From positions 124,001 to 188,000 of the forward strand of contig SCPD01000013.1 in the NCBI GenBank assembly GCA_005502925.1: a stretch of 64,000 bases of DNA, read 5' to 3'. Below the pieces are notes generated by a model that worked only from the letters and a program-made list of their open reading frames with translations, made no database searches and was not told the origin of the DNA. Below, piece after piece: positions 17,425 to 24,391 of this stretch (its first letter is position 1; every line of letters begins with the position of its first letter). The position numbers and the translations under genes were made by a program. The stretch is from Rhizobiales bacterium Y(2018). GTDB taxonomy: Bacteria; Pseudomonadota; Alphaproteobacteria; Rhizobiales; Aestuariivirgaceae.

Positions 17425-18144
17425 GTGCGCTTGAGCCCCGTTTTCCTTTCCCGGCTGATATTCGATTTCATGGCCGCCGGACTGCTGCTGTTCGGCCTGT
17501 CCTATTGGTGGCTCGGCAACATCGCTCATGAGCTGGCAGGATGCGCCATGTTCCTTCTGGTCATTGCGCACAACATCTTCAATCGCCGCTGGTATGGCGC
17601 AATTCCTAAAGCACGGCGTGAGGCGCGCGGACGATTAAACATGGCCGTGACGGTTCTGCTGCTCGCAGCGATGCTGGTATTGCTCGTGACCAGCGTGCTC
17701 ATTTCCCAGGCGCTGTCGGGCATCATGTCGGCCTATGGCGGATTTACGGCGCGGCAGATCCATGCTCTCGCGGCATACTGGGTCCTGGTGATCGTGTCCA
17801 TCCATCTGGGTCTGCGCTGGCCGATGATTATGGGCGTGGCGCGCAAGCTCATCGGCATTGCACAACCCAACATCCTGCGGACGCGGGCGCTCCGGGTGAT
17901 CGCCGTCCTTGTCGCGGTTCATGGCGTCTGGAGCTCGTTCGTGCTGGCCGTTGGGACGAAACTCTCCATGCGGACGACGCTCGACTGGTGGAATTTCGAG
18001 GAATCGGTCGCGGGCTTCTTCGTGCATTGCGTCGCGGTCGCCGGTCTCTACATGTTCCTGACCTATCATGCCATGACCTGGATTCACGACGGGAAACGCA
18101 AGAATATCGACAATAGCGCGCATCGGGTACAGTCCAACGGCTGA
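17425..18144 (+). CDS. DUF4405-type membrane protein (cytochrome b-like)
   Basis: About 239 residues with about five hydrophobic helices (LIFDFMAAGLLLFGLSYWWL; AGCAMFLLVIAHNIF; VTVLLLAAMLVLLVTSVLI; IHALAAYWVLVIVSIHLGLRW; VHCVAVAGLYMFLTYHAM). Histidines within helices (AHNIF, IHLGL, VHGVW) suggest b-type haem ligation, as proposed for DUF4405 proteins. It starts only 11 bases after the P460 stop. GTG 17425 and TTG 17431 compete; GGAGG at 17418-17422 fits TTG better by spacing. It could be the membrane electron partner of the P460 cytochrome (inference from position). Confidence 0.75.
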   Translation: MRLSPVFLSRLIFDFMAAGLLLFGLSYWWLGNIAHELAGCAMFLLVIAHNIFNRRWYGAIPKARREARGRLNMAVTVLLLAAMLVLLVTSVLISQALSGIMSAYGGFTARQIHALAAYWVLVIVSIHLGLRWPMIMGVARKLIGIAQPNILRTRALRVIAVLVAVHGVWSSFVLAVGTKLSMRTTLDWWNFEESVAGFFVHCVAVAGLYMFLTYHAMTWIHDGKRKNIDNSAHRVQSNG

Positions 18145-18166
18145 ATAGCTGCCGGGGAGCAACGGA

Positions 18167-19495
18167 ATGGCAGATTTGATGCGCTTGGACCCTCACCAAT
18201 CCTTCGCCGCGGAGGACGCCCTCGCTGATGCTGAACGCAAGGGATTTCGGCTCGCGGTCATCGGCCGAAGCTGCGCCTTCGTTGCCTTCGCCTTCTTCTA
18301 CCTGGGGACCTTCAAATATCCAAACAACGTTGCCGTGGCCGCATTACTCCTGGCGACCGCGGCAATCGGCCTGATTCCGCTGTGGCTTGTAGGCAGCCGA
18401 TATGAGCGTATCTCTCGCTTCGCCCTGTTTACCTTCGATGCGGCGATTGCCAGCGCCGCGCTTGCTTTCGTACCGCTCAGCAGCGGCGGTGACATTCCTC
18501 AGAATCTCGTCTTTCTCTCCAGCCGCACCGAATATTACTACGTCATCGTAGCGACCGCCATTCTGTCGCTGTCGCCGGCGCTGGTCACGTGGACCGGGCT
18601 ATGTTCCGTGCTCGGTCTCACCGGAGCCACGGCCTGGATCATGTCGGGCATGGAGCGTGTCGTCACGCCCGGAGCTCTGCCGCCTTCGCCCTCGCGCGAG
18701 GATGTCCTGGCCGTGCTCCTCAGTCCCGACTTCCTTGGCATTCCAGTCCGCGTGACCGAGGCAGTTGTGATCGCGCTTGTGACATGCATCGCAGCGCTCG
18801 CTGTCCACCGGGCGCGCAATGTGGTCCGCGCAAATGCCGCCGCCGAGGCCGAGCGCAGCCGGATCCAGCAGATTTTCGGCCGCTATGTCCCGCCGCAGGT
18901 GGCCGAGCAGCTGATCGCGGCGGGGCAACTGGCGCCCCAGCAGCGCACAGCGAGCATCCTCTTCGCCGATATCGAAGGCTTCACCCGCCTGTCGGAAGCC
19001 TTGCCACCTGCGCATGTGATCGGCATGCTCAACAGCTTTTTCAGCGCAGCGACTTCGATTGTCGACGCGCGGGGCGGGGTCGTCGTGAACTATATTGGCG
19101 ATGCATTGATCGCAGCCTTCAACGCACCGCTTCCCGCCGAAGACCATCCGGCGCGGGCGGTTGCCGCCGCTCGCGATCTTCTTTCTCTCGTTTCCGGACG
19201 CGAGTTCGACGGTCACCAGCTCCGTTTACGGATCGGCATAGCCACCGGGCCGGTGGCCGCTGGCACCGTCGGGGGCGAGGATCGCCACACCTACACGCTC
19301 TATGGCGACACCGCGAATTTGGCGCAGCGGCTCGAAGGGTTGAACAAGGAGTTTGAAACCGCCTGCCTGATCAGCGGGCCTACTTTCCAGGCGGCGCGTT
19401 CGAGCTGCGGTGATGCGGTTGCCAAGGGGCCGGTGCAGGTGCGCGGACGCGAAAGCACGGTCGAGGTTTTCGCCCTTGCCGGGCAGTCACGATAA
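18167..19495 (+). CDS. Membrane class III adenylate/guanylate cyclase
   Basis: 442 residues. The N-terminal half has five to six transmembrane helices, beginning with SCAFVAFAFFYLGTF and ending with VIALVTCIAALAVHRA. A short helical linker (IQQIFGRYVPPQVAEQLI) leads to a class III catalytic domain. Metal-binding Asp268 is in SILFADIEGFTRLSE and Asp312 in VVNYIGDALIAAFNAP. A purine-recognition and transition-state segment lies in EDRHTYTLYGDTANLAQRLE. It should make cAMP, though cGMP specificity cannot be excluded. It begins 22 bases after the DUF4405 gene and may be cotranscribed with the exported cassette. Confidence 0.88.
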   Translation: MADLMRLDPHQSFAAEDALADAERKGFRLAVIGRSCAFVAFAFFYLGTFKYPNNVAVAALLLATAAIGLIPLWLVGSRYERISRFALFTFDAAIASAALAFVPLSSGGDIPQNLVFLSSRTEYYYVIVATAILSLSPALVTWTGLCSVLGLTGATAWIMSGMERVVTPGALPPSPSREDVLAVLLSPDFLGIPVRVTEAVVIALVTCIAALAVHRARNVVRANAAAEAERSRIQQIFGRYVPPQVAEQLIAAGQLAPQQRTASILFADIEGFTRLSEALPPAHVIGMLNSFFSAATSIVDARGGVVVNYIGDALIAAFNAPLPAEDHPARAVAAARDLLSLVSGREFDGHQLRLRIGIATGPVAAGTVGGEDRHTYTLYGDTANLAQRLEGLNKEFETACLISGPTFQAARSSCGDAVAKGPVQVRGRESTVEVFALAGQSR

Positions 19496-19513
19496 AGCGC
19501 TGCCGCAGGCCCG

Positions 19514-20410
19514 TCAGGTCCCGCGACAGCGGAGCTTTTCGATGAGCAGCGTCAGCGCGGGCGATGAATGCCGGCGGCTGGGATAATAGAGGTGATAGCC
19601 GGGAAAGTAGGGGCACCAATCCTCCAGAACGCGTATCAGCCGACCCGCGTCAATATGGGGGAGGGCCTGATCTTCGGGGATATAGGCGACGCCGAGGCCG
19701 TCCACTGCTGAATTCAGTCTCATGCTGAGGCTGTTGAAGACGAGCTGTCCTTCTCCGCGCACCTTGACCTCGCGCCCGTCCTTCTCGAGGCCCCAGGGAA
19801 ACAGCCCGCCATAGGTCGGGAGCCGCGAATTGATGCATTTGTGCGCGGTAAGGTCCTGCGGGGTTTCCGGGCGTGGATGCCTCTCGAAATAAGCCGGCGA
19901 CGCGACGACGGCCATGCGCATATCCGGGCCGATGCGCACGGCGATCATATCTTTCGCGACCTGTTCGCCCATGCGGACCCCGGCGTCGAATCCTTCGGCG
20001 ACAATGTCGGTCAGGCCGTAATCGACGATGACTTCGACCTGGATGTCCGGATAATCAGGAAGGAACCGTTTGAGGGCGGGCTGCAGGGCAGCGATCGCGG
20101 CATGTTCGCCGGCGGTAATGCGGACCGTGCCGGCCGGCTTTTCCCGGAGCTCGCGCAATGTCGCCAATTCAGCCTCGATTTCCGCAAATCTCGGCATGAT
20201 GGTCTGCAGGAGACGTTCGCCGGCGTTGGTAGGCGCAACGCTGCGTGTCGTGCGCGCCAGCAGGCGCAAGCCGATACGCTCCTCGAGCGCGCGTATGGTC
20301 AGGCTCAGCGTCGATTGCGAGATGCCGAGCTTGGCGGCCGCCCTGGTAAAGCTCCGCTCCTGAGCGACCACTGCAAACACGGCGAGATCGTTAAAATTCT
20401 CGTTCGGCAT
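19514..20410 (-). CDS. LysR-family transcriptional regulator
   Basis: 298 residues. The N-terminal winged helix-turn-helix (FTRAAAKLGISQSTLSLTIR) is followed by a LysR effector-binding domain (AGTVRITAGEHAAIAALQPA, GVRMGEQVAKDMIAV). It resembles regulators of the DmlR/YafC branch. It is divergent from an exported esterase gene starting 105 bases away. The gap contains TTATTG-N7-CAATAA, directly in front of its own start codon and a good autoregulatory site. It may also control the convergent exported cluster, but that is speculation. Confidence 0.92.
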   Translation of the reverse strand: MPNENFNDLAVFAVVAQERSFTRAAAKLGISQSTLSLTIRALEERIGLRLLARTTRSVAPTNAGERLLQTIMPRFAEIEAELATLRELREKPAGTVRITAGEHAAIAALQPALKRFLPDYPDIQVEVIVDYGLTDIVAEGFDAGVRMGEQVAKDMIAVRIGPDMRMAVVASPAYFERHPRPETPQDLTAHKCINSRLPTYGGLFPWGLEKDGREVKVRGEGQLVFNSLSMRLNSAVDGLGVAYIPEDQALPHIDAGRLIRVLEDWCPYFPGYHLYYPSRRHSSPALTLLIEKLRCRGT

Positions 20411-20429
20411 TTATTGCCCTGACCAATAA
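20411..20429. promoter_or_regulatory. LysR-type box between regulator and esterase
   Basis: TTATTG (20411-20416) and CAATAA (20424-20429) form a perfect 6-bp inverted repeat with a 7-bp spacer and satisfy the T-N11-A rule of LysR sites. It abuts the start codon of the minus-strand LysR gene and lies about 87 bases upstream of the esterase ATG. Binding is predicted, not shown. Confidence 0.55.
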
Positions 20430-20515
20430 GAACATGCCGATTATAGCTGCTAATGGAATACCGGTGAAAGGCCTATGTTGTATTCCCATCAGCGCAAAGT
20501 TGAGGAACGTCGCAA

Positions 20516-21526
20516 ATGGGCGCCTTTCTATTGCCTTCAGCCTGCCTGGCAGCGTCACTGTTGCTGACCTCCATCGTCGTCGAAGCCGGAGAGGCTGAAT
20601 CGGCGCATCCGCACGAAGGAAGAGCCGGTCACCTGAATGCCGACAACAGCATTGGAGACCTCCTGAACCATCCGGCATTCAGAGGATATTCCCGCCTTCT
20701 GATGCCGCGGAGCGACCGCGCTTACGATGAAGGCATGCGATTGGCCGAGATTGGCACGCTCCTTCCCTATCATAGCCATGTCGATCCCCAGACAGTCGTC
20801 GCCGGTTTGAATCGCATGATCGATGATGTGAATGACGGCAGGCCGGTTTTCTATGATTTCCAAACCGAAGCGCAGAAGCGAAGCGATCCGGCAAAAGAAC
20901 AGAGGGGGTTGTTTTTCTTTCGCGGAAAGCCGGGAGCGCCCTTCGCAATCATATCGCCCGGCGGCGGGTTTTCCTATGTCGGGTCTGTCCACGAGGGATT
21001 TCCCTATGCCGGGGAAATCAGCGGCCAAGGATACAATGCTTTCGTCCTTAAATATCGCACGGGTCTTGGCGGCGCGGCTGCCACGGAGGATCTCGCCGCG
21101 GCGATCTCCTACATTTACCGGAACGCGGAAACGCTGGCGGTCGATCGGCGGGACTACTCGCTATGGGGCAGTTCGGCAGGCGCCAGGATGGCTGCGGCGA
21201 TCGGGTCGCATGGCGTCATGGCTTTTGGCGGCGACGACCTTCCAAAGCCCGCCACCGTCGTGATGGCCTATACCGCCCACTCGGACACTTCGTCCGATGA
21301 GCCGCCCACCTTCGTCGTTGTCGGTGATCAGGACCGGATATCTCCCCCAGACGCGATGGAACGGCGTGTGGCGATCTTGCGACAGGCCGGCACGGAGGTG
21401 GAATACCGCAGATACGAACAGCTTGATCACGGCTTTGGAGCGGGCATTGGCACTCGTGCCGAGGGATGGATTGCCGATGCCGTTCGGTTCTGGCAAAAAT
21501 TCATCAGGAACAGCCGCGCGCGGTAA
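20516..21526 (+). CDS. Exported alpha/beta-hydrolase (esterase/lipase fold)
   Basis: 336 residues, with GAGGAA 8 bases before ATG. The leader FLLPSACLAASLLLTSIVVEAGEA is a Sec signal. The catalytic domain has an oxyanion segment SPGGGFSYVGS (HGG-like) and the elbow WGSSAGA with Ser220. An Asp is in VVGDQDRISPPD and a His in YEQLDHGFGAG. This arrangement matches the hormone-sensitive-lipase/BD-FAE-like group. It is divergent from the LysR gene and probably its target. The substrate is unknown; with the two hydrolases at 13.6 and 14.7 kb it makes three exported hydrolases in 8 kb. Confidence 0.85.
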   Translation: MGAFLLPSACLAASLLLTSIVVEAGEAESAHPHEGRAGHLNADNSIGDLLNHPAFRGYSRLLMPRSDRAYDEGMRLAEIGTLLPYHSHVDPQTVVAGLNRMIDDVNDGRPVFYDFQTEAQKRSDPAKEQRGLFFFRGKPGAPFAIISPGGGFSYVGSVHEGFPYAGEISGQGYNAFVLKYRTGLGGAAATEDLAAAISYIYRNAETLAVDRRDYSLWGSSAGARMAAAIGSHGVMAFGGDDLPKPATVVMAYTAHSDTSSDEPPTFVVVGDQDRISPPDAMERRVAILRQAGTEVEYRRYEQLDHGFGAGIGTRAEGWIADAVRFWQKFIRNSRAR

Positions 21527-21765
21527 GCGCGAGTGATCATGGGTGAGGCCCGAACCTCTTACCGCCCCAGTCCCAGGTATGCGCTCGAGCTGCGCCTTGG
21601 CCAGCGCCCGGCGCAACTGCGGAAGGATGGCGGGCCCACGAGGCAGTTCAGCTCGTGTTCAGTTCGAGTCCGTCAGGTTTTACAGCCTGATGGCACGGAG
21701 GATACCGCCAGGCGGAACTATGCCAATCGGGTGCGCCCCTTCCTTGTGCTTCGTGGAGGAAAGAG
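21527..21765. pseudogene. Intergenic stretch containing a relic of the pepN 3' end
   Basis: 21582-21614 matches 24459-24491 inside intact pepN at 32 of 33 positions. It encodes RRALAKAQLERI on the minus strand, exactly as in the PepN C-terminus. Weaker similarity (CTGCGGA) continues to about 21623 after a gap. The rest of the stretch has no ORF that I can support. This is a short decayed duplication, not a gene. Confidence 0.65.
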
Positions 21766-22173
21766 ATGGTCTCTTGGGTATTCGGCTCGCGATATTTGAG
21801 AGTACTTATGTGTCTGCTGATGCTGTTGGGAGCAACCGAGCCCTCTCTCGCGGCAACCGCCCCTCAGGCAAATCAGGACAACTCGGTCCTTGTCTGGCTC
21901 GACAAGCGCCACCCGATCGTCAAGCTGGCGCTCACGGCGATGAGCGCCAGGGGCTATGACACGTCACCCTACAGGCAGGTCCTGTTCCGGAAAACGGAGG
22001 CGCATTATTTTCTGACCTTCTATCCATCCTGGGCGCGCAACGCGAAGAGGGGGCCGCTGCTCGAAGTGGTTGTTGAAATCCGCAGCGGGAAGGTGATCTC
22101 GGTAAAACTGGGGCCCGGGCTGTCTGCGCAGCAACCTGTCGAGAGCATGTTACCTGGAATCCCTGTCCGCTGA
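21766..22173 (+). CDS. Small secreted protein of unknown function
   Basis: 135 residues. GGAGGAA at 21755-21761 precedes ATG 21766, an excellent start. A signal peptide (LRVLMCLLMLLGATEPSLAA) is followed by about 105 residues, with VLVWLDKRHPIVKLALTAMS and a beta-rich C-terminus (LLEVVVEIRSGKVISVKLGP). No family was recognised. The strand pattern is reminiscent of small PepSY-like periplasmic proteins, but the similarity is too weak to assign. It lies between the pepN relic and transposase debris, so it may be part of an acquired patch. Confidence 0.65.
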   Translation: MVSWVFGSRYLRVLMCLLMLLGATEPSLAATAPQANQDNSVLVWLDKRHPIVKLALTAMSARGYDTSPYRQVLFRKTEAHYFLTFYPSWARNAKRGPLLEVVVEIRSGKVISVKLGPGLSAQQPVESMLPGIPVR

Positions 22174-22413
22174 CTTGGCTGCCCACCAGAGTATAACGTG
22201 GACTAGTGCAAATGGCATGAACAAGATGCCAGTTCGTTCGGCCGAGACAGCCAGGCTGGAATCATGTGCGCCTCCAAAAGCAAGAGCCGTGACCGCGCAT
22301 ATGTAAGGCATAAGATGCGCAAGCTTGCTTTTCCCCCAAAAGACTTCGAGCCATCCGAAAGCAAGTGCGGCGCCTGTGAAAGAGAAGAGGACTCCAAGAT
22401 CGCTTGTGCTCAC
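22150..22413 (-). CDS. Hypothetical small membrane protein
   Basis: 87 codons from a GTG, with three hydrophobic stretches (LFSFTGAALAFGWLEVFW; LMPYICAVTALAFGG; ILFMPFALVHVILWWAA). It overlaps the 3' end of the preceding plus-strand gene tail to tail by 24 bases. It begins within four bases of the truncated transposase's stop. There is no clear ribosome binding site and no family match, so it may be a chance or remnant frame. The membrane-like composition is the main argument for keeping it. Confidence 0.35.
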   Translation of the reverse strand: MSTSDLGVLFSFTGAALAFGWLEVFWGKSKLAHLMPYICAVTALAFGGAHDSSLAVSAERTGILFMPFALVHVILWWAAKSADRDSR

Positions 22414-22541
22414 TTACGCGTCACACCCAAATCGCGCGCCACAGGCAAAACGCCCTCTCCAAGCTCGACCCGCTTGATGGCCTTCAGTTTGAACGCAACC
22501 GGGTACTGCCCGCTCTTCGATTTGCTACTTCTCTTCAGCAC
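22410..22541 (-). pseudogene. Truncated transposase, N-terminal helix-turn-helix fragment
   Basis: On the minus strand AAGGAGG and then GTG at 22541 open 43 codons, reading LKRSSKSKSGQYPVAFKLKA, IKRVELGEGVLPVARDLGVT and RK before a stop. This is the typical N-terminus of an IS3-type OrfA transposase (FKLKAIKRV ... VARDLGV). The remainder of the insertion sequence is gone, so it is a dead fragment. The 30-bp repeat at 22595-22624 lies just upstream and may mark the former end of the element. Confidence 0.7.
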
Positions 22542-22594
22542 AGGTTATCCTCCTTGGATTACCTGTAACCGAAATTACCGTGTCTCATTCAAGG

Positions 22595-22624
22595 GGTGCA
22601 GTCCAGCACCGTCACCGTAATTCC
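22595..22624. repeat. 30-bp direct repeat, copy 1
   Basis: Identical at 29 of 30 positions to 23484-23513, same orientation. The sequence starts GGTGCAGTCCAGCACCGTCA and ends CCGTAATTCC. The two copies bracket the double-CXXCG gene, giving an 919-bp unit. Confidence 0.85.
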
Positions 22625-22807
22625 TATGTGAGTGCTACATGTTTAAGCGACATATTGCGCAGATATGAAACGAGGGTAAGATTCATACGGTCGTCACGAT
22701 CGAAATCCACCGGGCTTTCGCGTGGGGCATGAAAATCCTTGATGATTTCGCAGGCTATGCGGGTTGTCTCCGATGCTGGCCGAACTGGTGAGGCTTTCCG
22801 ACGGACT

Positions 22808-23455
22808 ATGACATTCTTTGTTCTCCAAAACCCGAAAGCTGACAGCGGCGATGCCGTGAGCGATTTCTTGCCAATTGACGGCGCGCCGATCGGCGACGCG
22901 CCTCGGTGCGATGTCTGCGGCAAGTATGTCGGCATGTGCCCGCTGCTTCCTCCGGTACGGATAGAACTGGATGGCTGGGGTTCATCTTGGGGCGATATCG
23001 CGTTCGGCCCAGGCGATCAGGTGCTGATCTCCCAGAGGCTTAAGGAAGCTGTTGCAGAAGCCGGTCTCAATGGTTTCACATCGCTGGATCTTGCGGAGGT
23101 CGTGAAAGTCAGGCGACGTCGGAAGTCGCTCAGTGGCAATCCACCAGACTATTGGCTGGCGGCCGTTGTGCGGAGCAAGGCCATGCTCGAAGAGGGCGCA
23201 TCTGGCCTGGAACGAGATGTTGGGGGTGTCTGCTCGACCTGTGGCCTCGGCGGTGTAATCAAGCGAGTTCGCCGAGTCGTCCTCCAACCTGACACGTGGT
23301 CAGGCGAGGACATATTCTTCGCGCGTGGCCTGCCTGGTACGATTTTGACGTCTGAACGGTTCAAGTCCTTATGCAATGCCTTGGGAATTGCCAACTGCTC
23401 GCTTGTCGGCGCAGAGACGTTTGGCTTCGACCATTATCCGCAAGACTTTCGGTGA
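22808..23455 (+). CDS. Double-CXXCG motif protein, SitI6/Gmx_para_CXXCG-like
   Basis: About 215 residues from ATG 22808; TTG 22739 would add 23 residues that do not look like the family. The first motif is PRCDVCGKYVGMCPLLPPV, followed by WGDIAFGPGDQVLISQRLKE and the basic VVKVRRRRKS. The second motif is GVCSTCGLGG, and the end has IFFARGLPGTILTSERFKS. This matches the double-CXXCG family first noted as a paralogous family in Myxococcus, some members of which are SitI6 immunity proteins against Sit lipoprotein toxins. No toxin partner is visible nearby, so it looks like an orphan. It is flanked by direct repeats and transposase debris, and horizontal acquisition is likely. Confidence 0.72.
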   Translation: MTFFVLQNPKADSGDAVSDFLPIDGAPIGDAPRCDVCGKYVGMCPLLPPVRIELDGWGSSWGDIAFGPGDQVLISQRLKEAVAEAGLNGFTSLDLAEVVKVRRRRKSLSGNPPDYWLAAVVRSKAMLEEGASGLERDVGGVCSTCGLGGVIKRVRRVVLQPDTWSGEDIFFARGLPGTILTSERFKSLCNALGIANCSLVGAETFGFDHYPQDFR

Positions 23456-23483
23456 TAGTGCATTCAGCTATGTGCGCTGCTCC

Positions 23484-23513
23484 GGTGCAGTCCAGCACTG
23501 TCACCGTAATTCC
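23484..23513. repeat. 30-bp direct repeat, copy 2
   Basis: Second copy of the repeat at 22595-22624, differing at one position (T instead of C). It lies 28 bases after the stop of the double-CXXCG gene. Confidence 0.85.
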
Positions 23514-23529
23514 ACAATATTGCGTGTGA

Positions 23530-23817
23530 TTATAGGATGATGAGTGATGTTATTATCACGGCGAACTGCATTGCTATTGCGAGAAGGCTGAAAGGCCATT
23601 GCCGTGCGACAACCGCAACAAGGAAGAGTCCAAGTACAATTCCATGGTAGCTCACAAAATGATTTGCCGTCGTATAGAAATAGCTGCCGACTTCCGTCCC
23701 AAACCTGTAGCTATTCACATCCGAAGAATAGCTTAGGAGTTCAAGAGAGCTAAGTAACGCCGGCATCGCTCCCGCTACGATGAGGGCGACCACAGCAATA
23801 TTTGCGCGTGTCTGCAC
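23530..23817 (-). CDS. Hypothetical small membrane protein
   Basis: 95 codons starting GTG at 23817. GAGGCG is six bases before the start, and it begins about 9 bases after the oxidoreductase stop on the same strand, which supports a real gene. Three hydrophobic helices are visible: IAVVALIVAGAMPALLSSLE, YHGIVLGLFLVAVVA and LLAIAMQFAVIITSLIIL. No family was recognised. It is clearly less GC-rich than its surroundings, consistent with the acquired character of the 21.5-23.8 kb patch. Confidence 0.5.
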   Translation of the reverse strand: MQTRANIAVVALIVAGAMPALLSSLELLSYSSDVNSYRFGTEVGSYFYTTANHFVSYHGIVLGLFLVAVVARQWPFSLLAIAMQFAVIITSLIIL

Positions 23818-23826
23818 CGGAACGCC

Positions 23827-24390
23827 TCAATATTCCGACGCGATGAGCTGGATATCCGTCAGGATCTTCGCCACCGCGTCGTCGCCTTCCAGCGCGCCGT
23901 ACAGGACCTCGAAGCGCAGATCGGCGACGCCGCAGTAGTCGAGAATGCCGGTTTTCAGCTGGACCTCAATCGCCTTGTCATAGCCGCGTTTGCGGTACGA
24001 CTCCCTATCGCTGCCCGCAATGCCGATCATCCAGGCCCGCCGGTTCGGAAAGGTCTTGCCGCCATAGGCCCAACCATGATTCCAGACGCGGTCGACCCAG
24101 CCTTTCAGCACCGCTGGCATCGACCACCACCAGATCGGAAAGATCATCACGGTCGCGTCGTTCCGCTCGATGCGCCGCATCTCGTCCCGCACGGCGGGCG
24201 AATATTCCTTGTCGGGACCGGACCAGTTGGGTTCATCGACTTCCCGCAGGACCGGATCGAAGCCCTCGGCCACCAGATCCGCCACTTCGACCTCGTGACC
24301 GGACACCTTGATCCGGGTGGCAAAGAGATTGGCTGCGCTGGTCGTAAGGGAGTCCGTCCTCGGATGCGCGACGACCAGCAACGTCTTCAT
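23827..24390 (-). CDS. NAD(P)H oxidoreductase, flavodoxin-like quinone reductase
   Basis: 187 residues. The N-terminal KTLLVVAHPRTDSLTTSAAN is the flavodoxin_2 opening and binds FMN/FAD phosphate. DATVMIFPIWWWSMPAVLKG and WVDRVWNHGWAYGG are the hallmark loops of the MdaB/KefF/NQO1-like group. It should reduce quinones or similar electrophiles using NAD(P)H in the cytoplasm. Its ATG follows the pepN stop with one base between, so translation is probably coupled. Substrate specificity is not evident. Confidence 0.9.
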   Translation of the reverse strand: MKTLLVVAHPRTDSLTTSAANLFATRIKVSGHEVEVADLVAEGFDPVLREVDEPNWSGPDKEYSPAVRDEMRRIERNDATVMIFPIWWWSMPAVLKGWVDRVWNHGWAYGGKTFPNRRAWMIGIAGSDRESYRKRGYDKAIEVQLKTGILDYCGVADLRFEVLYGALEGDDAVAKILTDIQLIASEY

Positions 24391-24391
24391 G

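Noticed and set aside
22264-22620. 118-codon plus-strand frame across the transposase fragment
   Set aside because: The opposite strand gives a recognisable transposase N-terminus; this frame is Cys/Ser-rich without a start signal.
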